From PVC group bacterium (GTDB lineage Bacteria; GCA-001730085; JADFSZ01), in the NCBI GenBank assembly GCA_022560555.1, contig JADFSZ010000006.1, positions 1-20,048 on the forward strand: 20,048 nucleotides of DNA, in the 5' to 3' direction. Below are positions 11,627 to 18,060 of the stretch, piece after piece. Within the stretch, counting starts at the first letter, position 1. Each line of letters begins with the position of its first letter. Under the pieces are notes generated by a model. The model made no database searches. It worked only from the letters and a program-made list of their open reading frames with translations, and was not told the DNA's origin. Both the position numbers and the translations under genes were made by a program.

Positions 11627-12784
11627 ATGTCTATCGAAAAACTTCATCAAGATACTCTTAGACGTCAAAAAGAATTTCCCGTCTGTAAGGATTCGATTTT
11701 TCTTTCACACGCGGGCGTCTCCCCTCTTCCGGCCTGTGTCCAATCGGCCATAGATGATTATCTCAAACAAGCCACGCTAAAACATCAGGAAGATATTGTG
11801 AACACGGGCTTTTTGACCTCTATCCGAGAGGGCGCTGCCCGGCTCCTGGGATGCCACAAAAGCGAGATCGCTCTTGTCGGCCCCACATCCGTCGGTCTGT
11901 CACTCATCGCCAACGGCCTCGACTGGCAGAGCGGCGACAGAGTGGCATTTTACAAAGATGATTTTCCATCCAACGCTTTTCCTTGGATGGCCATGGCCGC
12001 GAAAGGGGTCGAGACGGACCTCATCCAACCCAAACAACTCGGGGCAATTACGCTCGATGACGTGAAAAAAGTTATTTCAAAAAAAACGCGTCTCGTTTCC
12101 GTCGCATCAGCTCATTTTGTCAGCGGATACAGAGTTGACATAGACGCGATCGGAACATACTTGTCGGATCAAAATATTCTTTTTTGTATCGATGGGATTC
12201 AAACCCTCGGCGTACTTGACACCCCGGTAGCTAACGCGGATTTTCTCGCGGCCGATGCGCATAAGTGGCTCCTGGGGCCCTGCGGAGCGGGAATTCTTTA
12301 TGTCAAAAAACGCGCTCAGGAAAAACTCCGCCCGACACTTTTGGGATGGAACAACATCTTTCAAAAAGATTTTGTGACACCGGCCGTTTTGGAATTTCCT
12401 CAACATGCCGGGCGATATGAAGCGGGAACATCAAATTTGCTCGGACTCGTCGGATTAAAAGCGTCGCTTGATATGCTTCTCAGCTACGGAATTGAATCGA
12501 TCGAAAAAACGGTTATCCGCCACACAGAATTTTTACGAACAAATCTTCTGGAGAGAAACTTTATTCTGGCTCAAGAGGACAACCATCGAATATCTGCCAT
12601 CACATCTTTTCGAAGTTCCCAATATGATATGAACCGGATTTTTGAGAATCTTGCAGAACACAGCATTGTTACAACTCCCCGCGTCACGCGTGACGGACAC
12701 ACGTGGATTCGCCTCTCCCCTCATTTTTACAACACACATGAGGAACTCAAGCAGTTTTTTCACATCTTGGATCAATGTATTTAA
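11627..12784 (+). CDS. Class V aminotransferase-fold PLP enzyme
   Basis: A 385-residue PLP enzyme of the class V (NifS/isopenicillin N epimerase-like) group. SHAGVSPLP is at 27-35, GPTSVGLSLI (85-94) forms the phosphate loop, His163 (ASAHFVSG) stacks on the cofactor, Asp189 and Gln192 (CIDGIQ) contact the ring, and Lys213 in DAHKWLLGP binds PLP. The C-terminal domain lacks the cysteine-bearing active-site loop of cysteine desulfurases, so sulfur mobilisation is not indicated; an aminotransferase, epimerase or lyase acting on a small amino acid is more likely, with unknown substrate. There is no ribosome site before ATG 11627, suggesting coupling to the Rieske gene. Its TAA overlaps the stop of the minus-strand HAD gene within the palindrome TTAA (12781-12784). 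Confidence 0.88.
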   Translation: MSIEKLHQDTLRRQKEFPVCKDSIFLSHAGVSPLPACVQSAIDDYLKQATLKHQEDIVNTGFLTSIREGAARLLGCHKSEIALVGPTSVGLSLIANGLDWQSGDRVAFYKDDFPSNAFPWMAMAAKGVETDLIQPKQLGAITLDDVKKVISKKTRLVSVASAHFVSGYRVDIDAIGTYLSDQNILFCIDGIQTLGVLDTPVANADFLAADAHKWLLGPCGAGILYVKKRAQEKLRPTLLGWNNIFQKDFVTPAVLEFPQHAGRYEAGTSNLLGLVGLKASLDMLLSYGIESIEKTVIRHTEFLRTNLLERNFILAQEDNHRISAITSFRSSQYDMNRIFENLAEHSIVTTPRVTRDGHTWIRLSPHFYNTHEELKQFFHILDQCI

Positions 12785-13494
12785 GACGGGCACTTGTCCG
12801 GAAGGATTTGCAATAAATCTTGTAACGTTTTAAGAGCTTCGTCATCCCCATGAGACAGTTCAGGGTGATGCTGTATCAAGAGACACTGCCAACCGACACT
12901 CCTGGAGGCTTCTACATCATGATAATGACTGTCGCCGACATGAAGCATGGCACGGGGAGGAAGTCCGATCATTTTTTGGGCAATGTGAAAAATCCCCGGA
13001 TCAGGCTTTTCGCAGCCAACCTCCGTTGAAATCACAACCTGATCAAAAAGATCGAGGATCTCCACCCCGTCTAAAATACCCCGCAGGCGATTGTCCCAAT
13101 TTGACAAAACGGCCACACGATACCCACGATCTTTTAATTGAGCCAGAACATCCCGCGCATTATCATACAGTTTCCAATGACGGGCATCCGCAAATGTGTT
13201 CCACAAATCGTTAAAAAGGTTTTCAAAATTTTTGGGTTTATCCAAATCCGAAAGGGTTTCCATCACAACATCTTTCCACCATTTGATTTCACTCGCTTCA
13301 TCAATGCTGCCTCGTGGGGCTTTCTGCGCTTTTTTCCAAGACCGCCTAAAGGCCTCCTCTAAAACATCCTTTCCATGATTCAATCCATGATTTTTCATTA
13401 CATCTGAATAAATTTGCCCCACAGACGGATAGGGCCGTACAAGTGTTCCGCCGGCATCAAATGTAATCCCCTTAATTATATCCGTGTTAATCAT
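12781..13494 (-). CDS. HAD superfamily hydrolase (HDHD3/REG-2-like)
   Basis: A 237-residue haloacid dehalogenase-type hydrolase. Motif I is FDAGGTL with nucleophile Asp13, motif II is AVLSNWDNR, motif III is the Lys of GCEKPDPGIF, and motif IV is HVGDSHYHDVEASRSVG. The residue two after the nucleophile is Gly15, where phosphatases normally have Asp; this is similar to the DAxGTL form of HDHD3/REG-2-like proteins, so the catalytic acid may be elsewhere or the substrate unusual. A helical cap lies between motifs I and II. Its ATG shares one base with the stop of the Nif3-like gene upstream (TAATG), so the two are translationally coupled. At its end the stop overlaps that of the plus-strand PLP enzyme. 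Confidence 0.88.
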   Translation of the reverse strand: MINTDIIKGITFDAGGTLVRPYPSVGQIYSDVMKNHGLNHGKDVLEEAFRRSWKKAQKAPRGSIDEASEIKWWKDVVMETLSDLDKPKNFENLFNDLWNTFADARHWKLYDNARDVLAQLKDRGYRVAVLSNWDNRLRGILDGVEILDLFDQVVISTEVGCEKPDPGIFHIAQKMIGLPPRAMLHVGDSHYHDVEASRSVGWQCLLIQHHPELSHGDDEALKTLQDLLQILPDKCPS

Positions 13495-14255
13495 TAGACA
13501 ATGGTGGGTTCATCAATAAAAACTGTTTTGATACGGAATTTTTTTTCAAGCTCTTTCCCCACGGCCTTCACACCTAGTGTTTCCGAATGATAATGTCCCA
13601 GATACATCACGTTGAGGCCCAACTCCATCGCCAGGTGATGGTCCTGATGACGCGCTTCCCCCGTGCAAAAACAATCCAGACCTCTTCGGGCCGCTTCATG
13701 GATCGCCTCTGACGCTGCTCCGGACACAAAACCGATAGTTTTGATCCGATCCACACCAAAAGGAAGCACCGTCACGGGGCCATGAAGAGTGCTCTCAAAT
13801 TTTTCTTTGAGAGCATTGCGAGATATCTTTTTATCCAGTTCTCCCGCGTATCCGATCGTTGTCCCAACGTATTCGCCAAATGCACGCAGATTTTTCAGCT
13901 TAAATAGTTTCGCGAGTTTAATATTGTTTCCCAAGGTCGGGTGGCAATCCAGCGGGAGATGAACAGAGTATAAGTTAAGGTCTTTTTTGATGAGATATTC
14001 GATTTTTATTTTATCAAGACCCGTGATTGTTTTCAGGCTTCCCCAAATCAATCCGTGGTGTGTCAAAAGCATCTGACAGCGAAGAGAAAATGTTTTTTTA
14101 AATACCGACAAGGACGCGTCCACAGCCAAAGCCACGCGGGAGACCTTATCCGTTCCTTCAACTTGCAGTCCATTCTCCATAAAATCATCCATATCATGAA
14201 CCAACAAACGCCGGTTAAGATAATCCACCAATGTATCGCGTGAAATAGTACTCAT
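13494..14255 (-). CDS. Nif3-like dinuclear metal centre protein (DUF34/YbgI family)
   Basis: A 253-residue protein of the Nif3/YbgI family, which forms hexameric rings with a two-metal site. All expected ligands are visible: His66 and His67 in LTHHGLIWG, Asp103 in HLPLDCHP, and His221 and Glu225 in LGHYHSETLG. Length equals the compact bacterial form without the inserted PII-like domain. The name GTP cyclohydrolase 1 type 2 is used for some members, but the physiological role is unresolved. ATG 14255 has AAAGGA upstream and a well-placed promoter. It is first in an operon with the HAD hydrolase, an association that fits a housekeeping metabolite-repair or metal-dependent hydrolase role, by inference only. 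It is divergent from metG across about 137 bases. Confidence 0.92.
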   Translation of the reverse strand: MSTISRDTLVDYLNRRLLVHDMDDFMENGLQVEGTDKVSRVALAVDASLSVFKKTFSLRCQMLLTHHGLIWGSLKTITGLDKIKIEYLIKKDLNLYSVHLPLDCHPTLGNNIKLAKLFKLKNLRAFGEYVGTTIGYAGELDKKISRNALKEKFESTLHGPVTVLPFGVDRIKTIGFVSGAASEAIHEAARRGLDCFCTGEARHQDHHLAMELGLNVMYLGHYHSETLGVKAVGKELEKKFRIKTVFIDEPTIV

Positions 14256-14286
14256 AATCGTTTATCCTTTCTTGAAGAGAAGTGTT

Positions 14287-14315
14287 ATTATACCGAGACT
14301 TTCACAGGATTGCAA
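14287..14315 (-). promoter_or_regulatory. Promoter of the Nif3-HAD operon
   Basis: On the minus strand TTGCAA (14310-14315), 17 bases, perfect TATAAT (14287-14292). The predicted start is near 14280, giving a leader of about 25 bases with an AAAGGA ribosome site. Confidence 0.75.
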
Positions 14316-14330
14316 AAGCCGGAAATGAAT

Positions 14331-14359
14331 TTGAATTTCCAAAAGTGCTATGGTATCAT
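14331..14359 (+). promoter_or_regulatory. Promoter of metG
   Basis: TTGAAT (14331-14336), 17 bases, TATCAT (14354-14359). Transcription would start near 14366 with a leader of about 27 bases, ending in an AAAAGGA ribosome site placed rather close to the ATG. No T-box-like leader is present. Confidence 0.6.
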
Positions 14360-14392
14360 ATCGATGCATAACTCCCGATATGAAAAGGACAT

Positions 14393-16042
14393 ATGTCGCA
14401 AGCAAAAACAATTTTAGTCACCTCTGCGCTTCCCTACGCGAACGGTCCGATTCACATCGGTCATCTGCTTGAGTATATTCAAACGGATATTTTCGTACGC
14501 TATCAAAAGCTCCGCGGACAAACATGTTACTATTTTTGCGCTGATGACGCGCATGGTACGCCCATCATGATTTCCGCGCGGAACGCAAACATCTCCTGCG
14601 AAGAACTGATCAAAAAATATTCTGAAGAACACCAGAGAGATTTTCGAACGTTTTCAGTCGCTTTCGATAATTATACCTCGACACACTCCCCCGAAAATCA
14701 GGAACTTGTTTATCATATTTACGATGAACTCAAAAAGAAAAACAATATCGATTCTCGCGTTATCGAGCAATTTTATTGCGAACGAGATACCATGTTTCTA
14801 CCTGATCGCTTTATTCGCGGACAATGCCCCCGCTGTCAGGCCGAAGATCAGTACGGGGATGTATGCGAGTCGTGCGGTGCCACATATCACGCGAGCGAAA
14901 TCAAGAATCCTGCCTGCAGCATCTGCGGACAAAAACCTGTCATCAAAAGGTCCAATCACTTTTTCTTTCGTCTGAACGATTATAAAAAAGAGCTCATCTC
15001 CTGGATTGAAGAAGGACATGTACAGGTTGAAGTTAAAAATAAGCTTCAGGAATGGCTTCAGGGTGAGCTTAGAGATTGGGATATCTCCCGTGACGGGCCC
15101 TATTTTGGATTCCCGATTCCTGATGAAGATAACAAATATTTTTATGTCTGGCTGGATGCTCCCATCGGATACATGGCGTCCACAATAGATTATTGTCGGA
15201 AAAACAATCTTGATTTTGATAAGCTCTGGAAGGGTGATACGGACATCTATCATTTTATCGGAAAAGACATTATGTATTTTCACTGCCTCTTTTGGCCTGC
15301 CATGCTCATGGGCTCCGGCTATACGCTTCCAAAAGAAGTCTGTATCCACGGATTTCTCACCGTTGACGGTGTCAAAATGTCCAAATCCCGCGGAACATTT
15401 ATCAAGGCTGAGGTGTTTGCCAAACACATTGAGCCTGAGTTTTTGCGTTACTATTACGCGTCCAAACTCACCCGCTCGATTGATGACATTGATTTGTCGC
15501 TTGAGGATTTTGTTTTCAAGATCAATGCGGATATTATCGGTAATTTTGTGAATATATTTTCACGCGCAACAAAACTTATTTCAAAGCTTAATAATACATT
15601 AGCCGATGTTATTGATTCGAACGACCCGATTTTAAGAGAATTTCAGAACGCGAATGAATCTATCGCGGACATGTACGCATCACGGAATTTTTCCGGTGCC
15701 ATCCGAAAAATCATGAAGCTTTTCAGTGACCTCAACAAATATTTCAATGACGCCTCTCCCTGGATTGTAATTAAAGAAGATCCGGAACGTGCCCGTCAGA
15801 TTCTCTCAACGACTCTCGCGGCCGGCGCATGGGGGAGCGTTTTTCTTAAGCCGGTGATTCCGGGGATAATTAAAAAAATCGAGGACATGCTTGATATTGG
15901 AATATTAACTTGGAAAGATATTGAAGATGATTCAAGCCTGTTGAAAAAATTGTCTCACCATACTATCAAAGACTATGTGCGTCTTGCCGATCGCATTGAA
16001 CTAAAGCAAATTGACGGTATGATCGAAGAGTCGAAAGAGTAA
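14393..16042 (+). CDS. metG: Methionyl-tRNA synthetase
   Basis: Charges tRNA-Met with methionine in the cytoplasm. Class I signatures are clear: HIGH at residues 21-24 within SALPYANGPIHIGHLLEY, CADDAHGTPIM near 49-59, and KMSKS at 328-332. The zinc-binding insert has CPRC (145, 148) and CESC (158, 161), the same numbering as I recall for the E. coli zinc ligands, and an extra CSIC (175, 178) that looks like a half-kept second knuckle. At 549 residues it is the short form: it ends after the anticodon-binding helical domain and lacks the C-terminal EMAP/Arc1p-like dimerisation domain of E. coli MetG. It is transcribed away from the Nif3 operon. After the stop there are short direct repeats and a long-looped inverted repeat, but no convincing terminator. 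Confidence 0.97.
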   Translation: MSQAKTILVTSALPYANGPIHIGHLLEYIQTDIFVRYQKLRGQTCYYFCADDAHGTPIMISARNANISCEELIKKYSEEHQRDFRTFSVAFDNYTSTHSPENQELVYHIYDELKKKNNIDSRVIEQFYCERDTMFLPDRFIRGQCPRCQAEDQYGDVCESCGATYHASEIKNPACSICGQKPVIKRSNHFFFRLNDYKKELISWIEEGHVQVEVKNKLQEWLQGELRDWDISRDGPYFGFPIPDEDNKYFYVWLDAPIGYMASTIDYCRKNNLDFDKLWKGDTDIYHFIGKDIMYFHCLFWPAMLMGSGYTLPKEVCIHGFLTVDGVKMSKSRGTFIKAEVFAKHIEPEFLRYYYASKLTRSIDDIDLSLEDFVFKINADIIGNFVNIFSRATKLISKLNNTLADVIDSNDPILREFQNANESIADMYASRNFSGAIRKIMKLFSDLNKYFNDASPWIVIKEDPERARQILSTTLAAGAWGSVFLKPVIPGIIKKIEDMLDIGILTWKDIEDDSSLLKKLSHHTIKDYVRLADRIELKQIDGMIEESKE

Positions 16043-16104
16043 AAATCTGTGATGAGTAAATGGTAAATCGTAAATGGTTTAAAAAATTAAAGGATCAGAT
16101 TTTT
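16041..16104. repeat. Short direct and inverted repeats between metG and the acyl-CoA dehydrogenase gene
   Basis: Three tandem 7-base units TAAATGG, TAAATCG, TAAATGG lie at 16057-16077. They are enclosed by a 9-bp perfect inverted repeat, AAAAATCTG (16041-16049) and CAGATTTTT (16096-16104), with a 46-base loop. The element sits between two convergent genes and may act as a weak bidirectional terminator; the T5 and A5 ends are compatible but the loop is long. Confidence 0.35.
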
Positions 16105-16145
16105 CGCGGATACGCCGATGAAGCCCCAAACATATATCCTCCCTC

Positions 16146-18029
16146 CTACATTTGATGGGTATTCGTCTTATGAATCATAATATCATTTTCCAGCCATTTA
16201 TATTCCCCCGCCAAAACTTTTTTCACAAGATCTTTGCTGACTCGATCACTGTTGTGATTCACCGATCGAAAAATCTGACGAATCCTCAGACGTGATTCCC
16301 GGCAAAATAAATCTGCCAGTTCCACAGAATTTTTCTTTTCATCTGATTTTTTGGACAATTCGGTCGCGTATGAACAAACACAAGTCATCGCGAACAATTC
16401 ACATCCAATATCAACGAAACGATTCAGGATATTCTGCTTGCCTTCAAGCTTTTTTTGGTAACGCATCATCTTATAAAACAAACGCCGCGCGAGTTTTTTG
16501 CTCGTGAGTGACACATAAATCATATGCCCAATCAATTTTGCGGGCATGCCCATGTATGTTTTTAAGTTCACCCACGGGATATACTGCCAGGGAAGCCATA
16601 ACGAGTAATACCCCATCATGGAAAACACAGCTAAGATCTTAGCGCCTAAACTTGTCCGGGAACTTATGAGAGGCTTGATCTTCTGCATATGCGGATCCAA
16701 AGCTTCACGGGCTATAAACAAATGCATAATCTCGCTCGTTCCCTCAATAATCAAATTAATCCGGGAATCTCTGAAAATGCGCTCCACCGGAAAATCCGTT
16801 TCCCCCCGCTCTCGTAAAGAAACGGAAGACTCATAACCGCACCCTGCCCGAATCTGAACGGTATCATCGATAATCCGCCACCCGGCTTCGGTGCAAAATA
16901 ATTTCGCGACGGCTGCTTCCAAACGAATGTCAAATTTTTTGGCGTCTGCCATATGCGATACAAGCCATGTCATAGCTTCCATCGCAAAAACATTTGCCGT
17001 CATACTTCCGATTTTCGCCGAAATGCTTTCGTGCTCTCCGATCACTTGTCCCCATTGCTTACGTTCTGACGCCCAGCGACGCGAAACATTCAGACACCAT
17101 TTCCCCACTCCTGTGGTCGCCGCGGGCATCGTGAGCCGCCCCGTGTTTAAGGTCATCAACGCGAGTTTTAAACCCTGTCCTTCTCCCAAAATAATATTTT
17201 CTTTCGGAACTAAGACATCCTCGAAAATAAGAACACCGTTTTGAATCCCATGTAAACCCATAAAAGAACAACGATGTTCCACACGAAATCCCGGAGAATT
17301 TGTCTCGACAATAAACGCCGTGATCTGCTTTCGTTCCTTCCCATAAACAATTTTCGGAGGTGTTACGGCCATCACAACAATAATGTCCGCAATTGTTCCG
17401 TTCGTGCACCAGAGTTTTTTGCCGTTAAGACGAAACGTTTTTCCGTCTTCCAAAGGCGTTGCTGTCGTCACCATGCTTCTTGGATCCGACCCCGCCTCCG
17501 GCTCCGTGAGGGCAAAAGCAGAAATCGCGTCCTTTCTAAACCGCGGCAGAAATTTTCGTTTTTGTTCTTCCGTTCCGAAAAGAATCAAAGGTTGAGGCAC
17601 CCCAATACTCTGATGCGCGGACAATAAAACGGCCGTAGATCCACAGTGTGACGCCACAAGATGAATCGCCCTATTGTAATTCACTTGACTGAAGCCCAGG
17701 CCGCCGTAATCTTTGGGAATTTTGATGGCAAAAGCTCCTAAATCGAACAGCCTCTTTATCGCGTCAGACGAGATCTCTCCGGTACGGTCAATTTCTTCAG
17801 CGTTAATATATTTTTTCAGGAATTCTTCCAGTTTGACTAAAAAATCATCCCCTTCTTTTTTGTCATGGGGATTCTGTTTGGGAAAAGGGGATACAAGGTC
17901 CCAGCGCACACGCCCTTGGAACAACTCAACCAAAAAGCTGGGATGCACCCAGGCTTCCTCTCGGGAAGCCTCGGCCAGTTCCAGGGATGCGCGCTTTTCC
18001 TCACTTATATTTTTATGGAACATGCCCAT
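16146..18029 (-). CDS. Acyl-CoA dehydrogenase, VLCAD/ACAD9-like long form
   Basis: FAD-dependent enzyme for the first step of fatty-acid beta-oxidation, 627 residues, longer than the usual 380-residue form. Sequence features include IPKDYGGLGFSQ, FALTEPEAGSDPRSM (substrate and FAD contacts), KLWCTNG, and RIFRDSRINLIIEGTSEIM, whose Glu429 matches the catalytic base of MCAD-type enzymes. About 200 more residues follow, mostly helical and partly basic (YVSLTSKKLARRLFYKMMRY), as in very-long-chain enzymes that associate with membranes. An N-terminal stretch of about 90 residues precedes the domain. ATG 18029 has a GGGAG ribosome site. The FadB/FadJ-type gene ends 31 bases upstream, so the two form a beta-oxidation operon. 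Electron-transfer flavoprotein genes are not in view. Confidence 0.93.
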   Translation of the reverse strand: MGMFHKNISEEKRASLELAEASREEAWVHPSFLVELFQGRVRWDLVSPFPKQNPHDKKEGDDFLVKLEEFLKKYINAEEIDRTGEISSDAIKRLFDLGAFAIKIPKDYGGLGFSQVNYNRAIHLVASHCGSTAVLLSAHQSIGVPQPLILFGTEEQKRKFLPRFRKDAISAFALTEPEAGSDPRSMVTTATPLEDGKTFRLNGKKLWCTNGTIADIIVVMAVTPPKIVYGKERKQITAFIVETNSPGFRVEHRCSFMGLHGIQNGVLIFEDVLVPKENIILGEGQGLKLALMTLNTGRLTMPAATTGVGKWCLNVSRRWASERKQWGQVIGEHESISAKIGSMTANVFAMEAMTWLVSHMADAKKFDIRLEAAVAKLFCTEAGWRIIDDTVQIRAGCGYESSVSLRERGETDFPVERIFRDSRINLIIEGTSEIMHLFIAREALDPHMQKIKPLISSRTSLGAKILAVFSMMGYYSLWLPWQYIPWVNLKTYMGMPAKLIGHMIYVSLTSKKLARRLFYKMMRYQKKLEGKQNILNRFVDIGCELFAMTCVCSYATELSKKSDEKKNSVELADLFCRESRLRIRQIFRSVNHNSDRVSKDLVKKVLAGEYKWLENDIMIHKTNTHQM

Positions 18030-18060
18030 ATATTCTCTCCCTAATCAAACCCGTTATAAA

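Noticed and set aside
11627-12784. Cysteine desulfurase (NifS/IscS/SufS) annotation
   Set aside because: PLP site matches class V, but the C-terminal cysteine loop needed for persulfide formation is not visible.
14360-14392. T-box or other riboswitch before metG
   Set aside because: The leader is only about 27 bases long, too short for a known riboswitch.
14798-15427. 209-codon minus-strand ORF within metG
   Set aside because: Antisense shadow of the synthetase, which has complete catalytic and zinc motifs.
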